A DNA stretch of 64,000 nt, from the NCBI GenBank assembly GCA_037954665.1, contig JBBMOL010000038.1:5704001-5768000 (forward strand). Direction: 5' to 3'. This stretch comes from Laguncularia racemosa (Eukaryota > Streptophyta > Magnoliopsida > Myrtales > Combretaceae). Below, in pieces: positions 45,713 to 57,555 of this stretch. A program made the position numbers and the translations under genes. Below the pieces are notes generated by a model. It saw only the letters and a program-made list of their open reading frames with translations, did no database searches and had not been told where the DNA came from. Positions within the stretch are counted from its first letter, which is position 1, and each line of letters starts with the position of its first letter.

Positions 45713-46410
45713 TCTAATTTTAAGATTACTTTGTAAATAACAGAGAACATGTTATATAAATGAGACAAAAATCTTCAAGGCTATATAGGTTTAATTTTTA
45801 GAACTACAATAAATACTGAATGAGAACCATTTTGTTGAAGTAGAGTTGAACCCACATAAACTTAAGTTAAATTTAAATTATCATTATTATAAAAGTATTA
45901 AATTTCTAAAATATATTATATTTATATGGAATAAAGAGATCATGTTTTTGGAATTTATGGAGGTAAATTTGCACCTTTTGGTAGCTTTGGTGGTGTATAA
46001 CAATAATATCTTTAAATTTGTATCATATCTCACCTTCACCATTCTATTTCATATTTATCGATAACATAATATATGCTTTATTCTAATTGAATTTAGATTG
46101 ATGTTGCTTATGTTTATCTCATGTCAAACTTAATTAATCACTTGTTTTCAATCCATCCACATTATAAACAATTTAATGCAAGAAAAATGAGATTATAATC
46201 GTTCTTGTAAGCTCTTAAAATAAATGACCTTTGGACTAACTATAGAAATAGATAGTACCATTCCATTAAAAGTTTCCTAAAATAAGCAGGTAGGCATACA
46301 ATAGTTGTAGTATTAGATAAAGAAAATTTTAGTAAGTAATCATTTCATTTCTAATAAATGATTGCATTTTTTTTAAGTGAGTAGAATGATCGGTATAAAT
46401 AAAAACTTTA
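45713..46410. other. AT-rich DNA, nothing recognised
   Basis: Very AT-rich, no credible ORF, no LTR match. It may be original flanking DNA or decayed sequence beside relic F. Confidence 0.5.
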
Positions 46411-46417
46411 GATAAAA

Positions 46418-47050
46418 TTAAATGTTATCAAAACTTTTCAATAGCAAGAAAGTTCTCGTTTCCCTTTTGTCCAAGAATTGCTCAACTCTATAATCACTGA
46501 CATCACATGTTAGCTGAAACGAAAGAGTCCAATCTAGTGCAACAATGGTAAAGGCATTAGTCAAATTTCCTTTAAATGTATAGTATTTTTGAGTGAAAAC
46601 AAAAGCCACATCTTTCTCATGTAACCTAGTTAAAGGGCTAGTAATTTTAGATAAATTCTTAATAAACTTTCTATAAAAACTTGCATGTCCCAAAAAAGTC
46701 TTAATAGCCTTAATCAAAGTACAAAGTGGCAATTGAGAAATAGCGTCAATTTTTGTATTATCAACCTCAATTCCCCTATGTGAAATTTTGTGCCTTAACA
46801 CTATACCCTCTCGAACCATAAATGGCACTTTTCACAATTTTGCACTGAATTAGTTTCTTCACATCTTTTTAAGACTCCTTAAGTTGTGAAGGCATTCATC
46901 AAAAGAATCATTGAAAATAGAAAAATCATCCTTAAATACCTCTATGATGTCTACTACTAAGTCTTAAAAAAATAATCATCATACACCATTGAAAAGTAAC
47001 AAATGCTCATTACATAGGCTAAAGGGCATGTGGTGATAAGAAAACATGAC
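46418..47050 (-). pseudogene. Relic F RT (C part) and RNase H start
   Basis: The minus-strand open piece 46418-46828 (136 residues) has the RT connection blocks LRHKISHRGIEVDNTKIDAI and FLGHASFYRKFIKNLSKI and the RNase H start LTCDVSDY. Upstream (46829-47050) are weak traces of the FMDDFSIF and RMPFSLCN regions, with stops. It ends at 46418 inside RNase H, where AT-rich DNA begins. Confidence 0.75.
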
Positions 47051-47077
47051 GTGCAAAAGGTGATAAGAATTCGTTAT

Positions 47078-47799
47078 GCTCTGATACCAAATGACATGGA
47101 ATCAGAAATCGAATCCTTCCACACAAATCAAATCGTCAATAACAATCAAACGTTACAAATTTTAGGGTTTTCTGTATTTGGTACTAATGAAGTAAAATCA
47201 AAGGATATGGATAAAATTACCAATCTATAGATGCCAAGATTGATAAAATTAAACTAATTCGCAATCAAATCATAGAACCATAGAGATCACGTTCTATAAA
47301 TCATTCACTAAGGTTAAAGAATTCCAAGAATTCAATAACAATGCTTGCCACAAATTCTATAGGAACCAAGAATTTGATAAGAACAATAAGAATAAAGTGA
47401 AAATCAATTCTCAATATTCAAGAATCCCAAAGAGGATTCACACACACGCTCAAAGTGTTTGCTTACAACCAAAAATAACATTCACCCCTGAATAAACCTT
47501 AAAGACGACTATTTATATCATCCTAAAAACAATTGTGCGAGGCCTTAGCCGGCGGCCTAAATACATAGGCCGACACCAAAAGGTCGGCGGCCTACTTATA
47601 TATACTCCGGCACCAAGGCCAGCAGCCTTGGAACTAATTTGGCCAACCTTTATTCAAGGCTAGGATAAGGCGGGCCGAACTTCGCCTTGGGTCCTCTTGA
47701 TGTCTATGTCCTCTTTTTTTGGATCCCGTACTACCACCTAAAGCTCGAATTGACTTGGATTTCTTTGGTGCTTGTATCTTAGTTCTTGGAATCGTATCA
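47078..47799 (-). repeat. C3: C-family LTR (47092-47799) with PBS remnant
   Basis: A 708-bp reverse C LTR (TGACATGG...CGTATCA) with reversed PBS GCTCTGATACCA (47078-47089) on its left. It is the 5' LTR end of a minus-strand C element whose internal region and other LTR are gone. It interrupts F between the KKTHF and RMPF codons of RT. The palindrome array lies at about 47540-47680. Confidence 0.8.
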
Positions 47800-48180
47800 A
47801 AATGAGTCTTCTTCTAGTCCTCCAAAGCAATTGGAATATAAAAATAACCTAACAAACCATCAAGAAAACAATAGAACATGTGACTGAGTAATCTCTCTAA
47901 CATCTGGTCAACAAAAGGAAGTGGGAAGTGGTTTTGTTTCCTATAAATGATGCACAACCTTCATCTTGTAACCATCTGCATCAGGATGAGCTCGTTCTTT
48001 TTATTCGGGACCATAGTCATCTTGCTTTTCTTTGGTATGACTTGCGCAAGATTTGCTTAAGAATAACAACCTGAAACTACCTTCAAATTTGAAATAATAA
48101 TAACATGAAACTCGAAAAATTTCTCTAAGAATGCATACTCTAGATAATTGGGCTATTACTTTAGTTTTAAAATAGGTGGC
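47800..48180 (-). pseudogene. Relic F RT (N part)
   Basis: Minus-strand traces of the RT palm blocks: PLPFVDQMLERL, FYCFLDG, IALEDQKKTHF (reading toward 47800), preceded by an altered YRK block near 47940. The frame is broken by stops. It is continuous with 46418-47050 once C3 is taken out. Confidence 0.65.
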
Positions 48181-48480
48181 TCTTTAATGGAAGGTTTCAA
48201 TTTAGCCTCTTTGCTCCTTTTGATTTCTTCAAATTCTTTCTTTCTCCATAAGGGCTTACTAGCCTAAGTCTAGGATGAAATTTCATCATCTATCTCTCCT
48301 TGCACCAAGCATAATTCCAAATAGTCATCATGAAAAAATTCCTACAAATAATAAAAAATAATAAGGTCAATTTTATCTAAAAAAAAGGGGTGCCATCTTG
48401 TGTAAGAGAATGTTGAATGGCCTCGGTAATTTCAAAAACCAATTCTTCCTCACTGACTTGAAGAATTAACTTACCATTAC

Positions 48481-48741
48481 CTACATCAATAATTGCTTAC
48501 CATCACCTACATCAATAATTGCTTTCACCGTAGCTAAAAGGTGTTTTTCTAGGATTAATGGCAACTTAATGTGCTCATGTATGTCTAGAATCATGAAATC
48601 AAACAGAATGATAAAAGTACCAACCTTAACCAACACAACTTCAATAATGCCTGTAGGATATTTATTAGACCTATCAACTAATTGCCAACTCATTCTCGTT
48701 GGTTTAGGGTCTCTTAATCCTAATCTTTCAAACAATTTATA
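48481..48741 (-). pseudogene. Relic F protease, C-terminal half
   Basis: Minus-strand open piece with KLFERLGLRDPKPTRM, QLVDRSNKYPTGIIE, FDFMILDI and an altered ILGRPFLAT-like block. The other half of the domain is at 58561-58680; element D is inserted between them with duplication TTATA. It matches residues 45-150 of the element A protease. Confidence 0.75.
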
Positions 48742-49528
48742 TGATGTGCCTAATTCCACTTAAAAAGCACAATTAAAAGACTCAAGAAAAAGCAATCTCA
48801 AGTCAACAACAAACCGAATCCACAAGGGGCAAAATTGCGTGAACCCTAGTAAGATGTAATGAATTCCAATTGCTTAATGATACAATTGTAATACCACAAT
48901 GATAATATCTTCTAATAACACCCTAATCACATATAATCCCATGAAAATAATCCAAAAATTCAAAAGAAAACCTCAATTCCAAGGACTCCTTTCCACTAGT
49001 GAAATTCACGTTTCAAGTGGAATTCTTCAAGGATGGTTCGAATTCAATTGCAAGGGATCTTAATTAAACACAAGAATTCGACAACAATTAGAAGCAAATC
49101 AGTCCAAGAACTATCTCAATTCAACCCTAGATATGACACACTAGAGAAGAAAAGAAATCACAACAAAATGGAATTGATACAACTCACAATTTCAAGGTGT
49201 TGCACTCGCCACAATTTCAACTCTTGGGATTGAAATTGATAAGAGTCTAATGACAATTAGGAACCCTAATTCTCACGTGAAGATGAAGTGTATAATCTGC
49301 AAAATTTGCCCCCTCAAACCCTCTCTTAAGCAAGTATTTATACTTGCTACTCCTAGGGTTAAAAAGTGCTCAAAATTACAAGTTTGCCACTTTTAAGGTA
49401 GCTAACTCTAAATGAAAGTTACAAAGAAATAAAAGTGTCCCAAAACCAAAATAGTTCACAAAACAATTACAAGATACAAAATAACATAAATCTTCATGAT
49501 CCAATGCCTCGGGATAGAAAAACAATCG
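48742..49528 (-). repeat. Outer D 3' LTR, part 1
   Basis: Starts TGATGTGCC; interrupted after AATCG (49524-49528) by C2. Continues at 54528-54742. The empty version of the site is at about 58336 in the sister LTR. Confidence 0.88.
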
Positions 49529-50206
49529 TGACATGGATTCCGATATGAATTCCTTCACACACAACCAGATCGTCAACAACAATTAAATAATTCCAATTTC
49601 TAGGTTTTTTTGTTTTAATTTTAGCACTAACGCATAAAATCAAGATATGGATAAATTATCAATCTATAGATACCAAGATTGACAAAATTAAACTATTCTG
49701 CAATCAAAATATAGAACGATAAAGCCCACGTTCTATAAATCAATCACTATGGTTAAAGAATTCCAAGAATTCAATAACGATGCTCGCCACAAATTCTATA
49801 TGAACTAAGAATTTGATAAGAACAATACGAATATATCGAAATTTGATTCTCAATATTCTCAAATCTCCAAAAGAAGAATCACACACTCAAGTGTCTCGGT
49901 GTTTACCAAAAACAAGAAAATGATAATATATCCACGAAAAACCCTAAGGTCCTTATTTATAACATCCTAAAAATTTGGTGCGGAAACATTCAAGGCTGGC
50001 CAAAGGCCGGCGACCTTCACTTAGGCCGGCAATAAAAGCCGACGGCCTACATTTTAGGTCGGCTCCAAGGCCGGCGGCCTTGAAGTGGATTCGGCCGGCC
50101 TTTATTTAAGGCTGGCTTAAGGCTGGCCGGACTTCGCCTTGGGTCCTCCCGACGCCTATGTCCTCCTTTTGTTAGTGCTTGTATTTTTGTCCTTGGAATC
50201 GTATCA
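49529..50206 (-). repeat. C2 3' LTR (left)
   Basis: 678 bp, TGACATGG...CGTATCA on the plus strand, followed by the reversed purine tract TTCCCTCCAT. Confidence 0.9.
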
Positions 50207-50599
50207 TTCCCTCCATGTTGTAGTTGATTCGACCTCGAATCTATATTGTCCATCCTACTAGGCCACATAAACAGACTCCTCTTTCCCTTAGGCTTCTTGA
50301 GGCAAATCAGTCTTGTGTGTTGTACTTCAGTTGGACTCATAGGAAGAAGCTTGTATGTCTTATCCTATTGCTGAATGGTATACTCATTGGTGTATCCATC
50401 ATGCTTGGCTTTGAGGTTATACTGCCAAGGTCTTCTAAGGATCAAATGTGTAGCTTCCATGGGAGCTACATCACAAACAATTTCGTTAGTATAATCACCA
50501 ATAAGCAATGGAACACGAACCTGTTTATGTACATGAACAGCTCCCTGTGTACTTAACCAATGAAGTGCATAAGGTCTTGGATGCTGCTCTACCTACAAA
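50207..50599 (-). pseudogene. C2 protease, C-terminal part
   Basis: Minus-strand remainder of the protease-like domain after the B LTR insertion: QHPRPYALHWLS-type block, VPLLIGDYTNEIVCDVAPMEATHLI, then MSPTEVQHTRLICLKKPKGKRS. The last open piece crosses the PPT and runs into the LTR to 50047 with the same basic tail (RPWSRPKM) as C1. Confidence 0.75.
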
Positions 50600-50604
50600 C
50601 CCAA

Positions 50605-52338
50605 TGATAGAGCCATTTTATACTCAATCTTTATAGTATAAATTGTGTTAAATTATTATTGATTTTATAGAAATCATAAGGAAATGGTACTTTAAATCTA
50701 TCATCGTGATAAATCAGGTTAAATGGAGTCAAGGATGCCAATTCAAGTAAATTAGAGAAGCCATCTACAACTTGGTTCAAAGACAAGGATTTACACCGCC
50801 GGAGGGAAGTACATGGGCGTGTAATTGAAGTACACGGTCGTGTACTTGGTTTTGAATCAACAGGAAGATACATGGTTGAAGTACACGGCCGTGTAGCTAA
50901 CTAGGAACTAGCACGGTTTAAGGCACGGCGAATGTGCAAATCGTGCTCCTCACTGGACAAAAAGGCGTAAATGTGGACTTTGAACAGAGAGAGACACGGC
51001 TTAGGGCACGACCGTGGTGTAAGCCGTGGGAGAAACCGTGCTTGGAGCCGTGGTGGAAGCTAGACGTGCCAAGGAGAAGAAAGTGTGGAACATCAACCAG
51101 ATGAAGGCACGGCTTGAAATCTAGCCGTGGGTGTAACCGTGGTATACACTGGACACGGATGAAGACTTGTAGATTATGCACAGATGAAGGCACGGCTCGA
51201 AATCTGGCCGTGTGTGTAACCGTGGTACACACTGGGCGCGGATGAAGACTTGAAGAATATGCACAGAGGATGGCACGGCTTGACCCACGGCCGTATGGTG
51301 GGGCGTGCCAGGCAGACGAATCTTCACTTCTCGAAATCTACTTGGAAAAGGAAAGATATTTTCGTATCTTGCTAGAAAAAGATCACATGCTATCCCCCTA
51401 ACAATATAAATAGAACCAACCCTAGAGGGTAAGGACAACTTTTGAACTTTTGAATCTTTGGATCTTGAAGAAGGAAACGTGGAGGCAGAGCAGGCAACCG
51501 GGTTCATTATGTTTTTATTTTTATTTTTCGTTTTGTTGATGAACATGAGTAGCTAAGTTACTTTTCTAGCCAAAGGGTCATAGATGTTTAATTTTCCACG
51601 AATTGTGAGGTCTAATTGACTTGTATTTATTCTATTCTTTGCTTTTGGGTATTCATATATCTTCTGATCGTTTTGTCATTATTATCTTTGTTGATTGGTA
51701 TGAATAGAGCTCTTCTACGCAATTAGCAAGTTAATATATTGTCAACTAGCACGTCAAATCCGTAATTGTTTGATTGTTCTAGTCTTAGTGACGCAATAAC
51801 ATGTTTGGTTATAAAAGAGATGATTGAATTCATGTTATGGAGGTGTATGATCATGTTTAAATAGGTTATCTTATAATCTACTGGCATGAATTGGTGGTCT
51901 CTCTAGATTTTAATGCTATTGATAGATTAAATCTTAAGCGCTTGTCTAGGGTTGTTTAATCAATAAGAGAAATAATTCAAAGCGCTTGTCTGAGGTTATC
52001 GAGGAAGTAAGGAGAGATAGATTGTTAGAGCTTGTTAATAACCATAACCAGTTTATCTAGAACTAAGAATAGAAAACATTTGCATCGATGATCAATTCCT
52101 AGAATTAAACTATCTTGATTCCTTTGGCTAGGCTTTTATTAATATCCGATTTTCTTACCTTGTTTTACTTTATTTTGATTCACAAACAAAACCCCCCCAT
52201 TTTGCTTTTCCCTTTTATTCTCCTTGAATAGAAATAAGTTTAACCAATCTCTGTGGATTCGACCCTACTCACCATTATATGCAAATCATATAATTATCTA
52301 GGAGTAGGTTTTATTTTTGTTGGATTCGACACCCATCA
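50605..52338 (+). repeat. Solo LTR of family B inside C2
   Basis: 1,734 bp, TGATAGAGCC...GACACCCATCA, with target duplication CCCAA (50600-50604, 52339-52343). No internal B sequence, so this is a solo LTR from LTR-LTR recombination. It is 107 bp longer than the LTRs of full-length B because of extra CACGGCCGTG-type words near 50805-50905. Confidence 0.93.
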
Positions 52339-52343
52339 CCCAA

Positions 52344-53561
52344 TTTAGTAACCCAGTTTGCTGAAGCAACATTAGTGCAACTACCTGTATCAACCACAAT
52401 CAAACAAGTCTTTCCCTACACCATGCCCAGGATATGAAATAAATTAGCCCTCTGATTAGGAACAGTTTCATCCTGCTGAACCATTAGCATATCTCCCTGT
52501 ACTGGACTCGCTATAATGTCTTCATCTTCCTCTTCTGCCTCAGTACTCTTCTGTTCTTCTTCCTCACTGTCAACTTTGTTCCCCTTGATGACCATAACCC
52601 TTTTATTAAGACATTGAGAAGCAATATGGCCAAGTCCTAAACACTTGAAACATTTGATATCCCTGCTCCTCTTTTGTTGTGTTTGGTCAACAACTTCACT
52701 AACAACCGCTTTTCCCTTTTCCTTCCTTTCCTTCTCCCTCTCACCATCATCAGATTTATAATGTTGATATGATTTCTGATCCCACCATCTCTGATCCCGC
52801 CTGCGCTGATGTCGCTCTACCCGATTGGCTAATTTAATCACATCCTCAAGAGTCTGGTAATGCTGGAGTTCCACTACACTAGCAATATCCATCTTCAACC
52901 CATTGATGAAACGAGCTATGGATTCATCTAATGTTTCCCTGATATCACATCTTGCCACTAATGTCTCAAACTCCTTCACATACTCTTCTACACTCTTCTT
53001 ACCTTGCCTCAAGGATTGCAACTCCATCAGCATCTCTTGTTTATAGTAATCTGGCACAAATCTACATCTCATCAACCTTTTCATCAAGGCCCATGAACGC
53101 ACTTTCTCCTCATCAGCCCTACGTCTCTCAGCTTGTAATTTGTCCCACCACAAACTAGCATATTCAGAGAATGTTAAAGACACCATCTTCACCTTCATGC
53201 GCTTATCCCACTCATAACAGTCGAACACCTTCTCGACCCGTGGCACCCAATCTAGAAATTCCTCTGGTTTACTAATACCAGTGAAAGGTGGAATTTTCAA
53301 CTTGATGTTTTCAATCCCCTTATGCCTGTTAACATTGTTTCCTCTCCTATTCCTTCCACTACTAGCATCAGATTCACTACTAGAGTGTCTTGTCCTATTT
53401 CCAACACCACTATGGCTTCTTCTATCCCTAACCTCCAATCTCTCCATAATCATTCTAAGATTTTCTTGGATTTAATTGAACTCAGCTCTAGTCACAACCT
53501 CACCCCCATTATCAGCATCATTCCTATTGTTGTTGTTTTGAACACTTCCTTGCGACGACAT
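52344..53561 (-). CDS. C2 gag with CCHC zinc knuckle and start of protease
   Basis: The family start MSSQGSV is at 53561 (minus), with a TAA near 53473 where the C1 copy has CAA. The main open piece is 53453-52416 (345 residues), the longest C gag here. Residues 50-210 form the retrotransposon gag core (LKIPPFTGISKPEEFLDW, ASLWWDKLQAERR, FVPDYYKQEMLMELQSLRQG). A basic region (RRRDQRWWDQKSYQ, DGEREKERKEKGK) follows, then CFKCLGLGHIASQC near residue 275 and an acidic spacer. TAG at 52416 ends it. The protease start V-V-D-T-G-S-C-T-N continues to 52344, where the B LTR interrupts. Confidence 0.85.
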
Positions 53562-53864
53562 CTCTACCCTTCAATAATCAGTAATAGAAATTCACCAATA
53601 ACCCAACTCCCAACAATAGCCCCAAAACACCAATTTCACAGTAATTCAACACCCAATAACTGAATTCAGCAAAAAACCCCAATTCTCAACTACAGCCCAA
53701 TCACCAATTCACAGCAATACAATTCACAAAACAAATTTCCAAATTTCCCAACCAACAGCAGTATTGAATTAAAACTACAATTGAATTGAGAATCAACAGC
53801 CTTACCAATTTAACCCTTGATCTGATCGAATCCTTCGTTCTGAACCCTTACGAATCCAATCTTC

Positions 53865-53876
53865 GCTCTGATACCA
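53865..53876 (-). other. PBS of C2, initiator tRNA-Met
   Basis: GCTCTGATACCA on the plus strand, two bases before the 5' LTR of C2. Confidence 0.8.
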
Positions 53877-53878
53877 AA

Positions 53879-54522
53879 TGACACGGATTCCGATATGAAT
53901 TCCTTCACACACAACCGGATCGTCAACAATAATAAAATAATTCCAATTTTTAGGTTTTTTTTTGAATTGTAGCACTAACGCATAAAATCAAGATATGGAT
54001 AAATTATCAATCTATAGATGCCAAGATTGACAAAATTAAACTATTCTGCAATCAAAATATAGAACGATAAAGCCTACGTTCTATAAATCAATCACTATGG
54101 TTAAAGAATTCCAAGAATTCAATAACGATGCTCACCACAAATTCTATATGAACTAAGAATTTGATAAGAACAATACGAATATATCAAAATTCGATTCTCA
54201 ATATTCTCAAATCTCCAAAAGAAGAATCACACACTCAAGTGTCTTGGTGTTTACCAAAAACAAGAAAATGATAATCTATCCACGAAAAACCCTAAGGTCC
54301 TTATTTATAACATCCTAAAAATTTGGTGCGGAAACATTCAAGGCCGGCTACAGGCCGGCGGCCTTCACTTAGGCCGGCAATAAAAGCCGGTGGCCTTGAA
54401 GTGGATTCGGCCGGCCTTTATTCAAGGCCGACTTAAGGCTGGCCGGACTTCGCCTTGCGTCGTCCCGACGCCTATGTCCTCCTTTTGTTAGTGCTCGTAT
54501 TTTTGTCCTTGGAATCGTATCA
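53879..54522 (-). repeat. C2 5' LTR (right)
   Basis: 644 bp, TGACACGG...CGTATCA. It lacks about 34 bp of the GGCCGGC array present in the left LTR. Followed by AATCG. Confidence 0.9.
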
Positions 54523-54527
54523 AATCG

Positions 54528-54742
54528 TAGCGGGTCTTTGATTGTCATCCTGAAAAATGTTCTGTGTCTAACGGGAGTTGTAGGACATATTGGCATCTTA
54601 TGGAGAATTATCATTGTACCTGTAAGATTATTCTCAATTTTTTTTTTATTAGAAATAAAGACATAAGGTAGATATAAGCAATTTGGATCATCATCCAGAT
54701 TGGGTTCTGAAAAGGTTGATAGTGTCAGAAATTTTCCCATCA
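54528..54742 (-). repeat. Outer D 3' LTR, part 2
   Basis: Continues the LTR begun at 48742; ends ATTTTCCCATCA, then the reversed polypurine tract TCTCCTCAGGC. Confidence 0.88.
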
Positions 54743-54859
54743 TCTCCTCAGGCTTCTGAAAGATTTGCCCTCAAATCTAGAGGATTAGTTGTGGAACTGA
54801 ACCCTAGTATCTCTGTTGTCCTGCTTTTCTGGCTAATAGTGGTAGTGGGTGGATTTCTG

Positions 54860-56634
54860 ATCTGTTTCTAAAACCCCTGGACCTCAGATGGAGTCATTGA
54901 TAATAGAACTATGCGCGACTCGCCCATGCTGAACATTTAGGTATTTTCAAACCCATCATGTATCACCCGTCGATCATACAACCAAGGCCGACCCAACAGT
55001 AAATGGGATGCATGCATAGGGACTATATCACAAAGGATCTCATCATGATAATTCTGCCCGACTCTAACAGGAACCTTTGCCCTAAGGGTAACATGCATAC
55101 TACCTCTATTATCTAGCGAATGCAAGTGATAAGGACTAGGATGTGGGATAGTAGACAGTTGTAATTTGTCTACCAGTGCAGCAGATATAACATTCGTGCA
55201 ACTACCATTATCGATGATGAGTACACAAAGGTTACCTCTGATTCTGCAAGAGGTATGAAAAATGTTTTCCCTTTGAATATCACTGGTATCAGGAGATATA
55301 GATAAAGCCCTGCGCAATACATTAAGGGATAGATATTTTCCTCCTGTATGCTCCTCAGGCACGTTTGCAATCTGATCATCATAATATTCCTGCAGTGCTA
55401 TTGGTAGATCTGTAGGTTCAATCTGTTCATGATCATCCTCACATCCTCCCCCAGTGTCTTCCAGTACAGTCATCACCCTCTTATTTAGACACTGTGCAGC
55501 CATATGCCCAAATCGCATGCATTTAAAGCATTTTATCTGGCACGCTTTCCCACTAGTAGATCCGGGAACAGTCTACCTCGTTTCTGGGGCCATGACCTCT
55601 TTACCCTTCCCAGTGGGTAAATTTTCTCTCATAATGGTTGGGGTAGTAGTGTCCACTGCCTTTACTCCCTCACCTACCACCTTTGTTCCCCCAGACCGAC
55701 TGTTTGCTGATATAGGTCTATTAACAGTACTGGGCCTACTACTTGGAGCCCTAAAGAAGTTGGACCTCCTTTGTCTCTCTACTTTTAAGGCCAACTGAAT
55801 AGCCTCATCAAGTGTAGTATAGCGCTGCAATTCAACAATACACGCTATTTCATATTTTAGACTTGAGACAAATCGTGCTATAGTTTGTTCTGGAGGCTCA
55901 ACAGACCCACACCTAATCATAAGGGTCTCAAATTCCTGCACATAATCGTCTACTGTTTTGCCCCCCTGCCTCAATGTTTACAGTCGCATAAATAGCTCCT
56001 GTTTGTAGTGCTTAGGAATGAACCTTTTCCTTAACAATCTCTTCATGTCCCTCCAAGTTTGAACCTCAGCCTCTCCATCTCGACGCCTGTTGATAATCAG
56101 ATTCTTCCACCAGAGTGCAGCATACCCTACAAATTCAACAGCAGCCAATCGGACCCTAGTACTGTCATCGATCTGATAACATTCGAAGAGACCTTCAACC
56201 TTGTCCTTCCAGTCTAAGTATTCATTTGCAGATCCCTTGCCATCATAGGATGGCATCTGTAGTTTCACATACTCCAAACCCTGAGGTGGCCTGAAATCCC
56301 TATTCTGATTTAGGTTTACCCCAAAATTGTCATCCCTCTCTTCCCTGTTTGGAAGATGCTCCTCACCCATCCTTCTATTTAAATTCCCATCTCCCATTAC
56401 TCTATTTCGATGAGGGTTTTGTGGAGCTACTCGAGGTGGTGCCGGTTGGTTTACCATTGGTGGTTGTGTTAATGTCATTCTATCAACTCTAGTTGCCAGT
56501 GTAGCAACTATAGTAGTGAGATCCTGGAGTTGTTCTTCCAAAGTTCTCCTACTTGCCACATTACGACCTTGACCACCACCAACCTGGCTATTGGCTTCTT
56601 CACCCATTCCCCCATTCACACTGTCATTTGACAT
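54860..56634 (-). pseudogene. Outer D gag-zinc knuckle-protease, nearly intact
   Basis: One minus-strand frame. Start MSNDSVNGGMGEEAN at 56634. The gag core (LQMPSYDGKGSANEYLDW, YAALWWKNLIINRRRD, FIPKHYKQELFMRL) is followed by TAA at 55978, then QGGKTVDDYVQEFETL and the Ser/Arg-rich region. TAG at 55573 precedes the knuckle CFKCMRFGHMAAQC. The retropepsin-like domain has I-I-D-N-G-S-C-T-N and HASHLLLGRPWLYDRRVIHDGFENT, ending at TAA near 54937; the frame then goes on with MTPSEVQ. About 590 codons in total. Asp-Asn-Gly at the active site is unlike the usual Asp-Thr/Ser-Gly. Confidence 0.85.
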
Positions 56635-57555
56635 AGTTGTAGACTCCCGTATGTTGATCCTCAAAACAATTTGATTCAAGGGTACACACTCCACTACTAC
56701 ACTTCCCTTAACTCCACATAATAGCAACTACAAAAGAAAAACAAACAAACCCACTTAACGTTACAATTATATTATTGCAACTCATGTGTAATACTCTTCT
56801 CTACAACACGTCACAACAACACGGTGCAAAAAATTTAATTTCCAAAAGTCACTCCACGGCAACACACAAGTAACAACAACAATGATGATGAGTTACTTCC
56901 ACGGCAACAACAAGATGGATAATAATTACAAGTAAACTTCCACTTCCACGGCAAATAATGATAACAAAGGACTAATATGTGACTTTCCACAAATGAATTC
57001 CGAATTCCACAATAGGCAGCAACTTTCAATTTGAAATTCAAACAACTTCACTTATTGCAAGCCTTCCTTAGTTGGTAAATAATGAATTCAAATTCAAATA
57101 GCAATCATTAACTCTCACAACTTAATTGCATATGTTTGAATTCAAATAATTCCTTACTAATCAAAACTCAATGCAATCTGCAAATTGTACTCCACCAATT
57201 CAAAATTACACAATGGAAATGAAAACAACAAACTACACATCCTCCTCCATGCCACAACGAGCCACGGCAAGGATTTTGGTAATTTGCAAGTTCCAAAAAT
57301 TGTTGAATTAAACAATACTTTATACTTCTGCCCTTCCACGAAAATTAGTGATCATAAAATGATGCAACAACCTTCCCAAGCCAACTCCAACAAACAGCAA
57401 AATAAACTCTAAGTCAAGGTAATTTCACAAGCTCAAAACCACAACAATCAACACAATTGCGGTTTTCACTAAATCAACCCTAATGGATGATTAACTCCAT
57501 GAAATCAAATGAAACCAATTCCCTTCTCTCAACATGTGCTCTGATACCAAAAAGA
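56635..57555 (-). other. Outer D leader and PBS
   Basis: Non-coding leader on the minus strand, collinear with the leader of internal b (22063-23200). Reversed PBS GCTCTGATACCA at 57538-57549, 6 bases before the 5' LTR. Confidence 0.75.

Larger units (their letters stand above)
49529..54522 (-). mobile_element. Element C2: complete C-family TR-GAG-like element
   Basis: LTRs at 49529-50206 (678 bp) and 53879-54522 (644 bp); target duplication AATCG at 49524-49528 and 54523-54527. The internal region holds gag (52419-53561), protease split by a solo B LTR (50605-52338), and reversed PBS GCTCTGATACCA (53865-53876). Net length without the B LTR is about 3.3 kb. The right LTR is shorter by one unit of the GGCCGGC array. 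Confidence 0.92.

Noticed and set aside
53322..53663. ORFs opposite the C2 gag (53281-53475, 53322-53663, 52952-53158)
   Set aside because: Shadow frames of gag on the other strand; the same ones occur opposite C1 gag (10677-11126, 10973-11167).
57538..57549. tRNA-like 3' ends (GCTCTGATACCA) as tRNA genes
   Set aside because: They lie within a few bases of LTR ends and lack any upstream tRNA body; they are primer-binding sites read in reverse.
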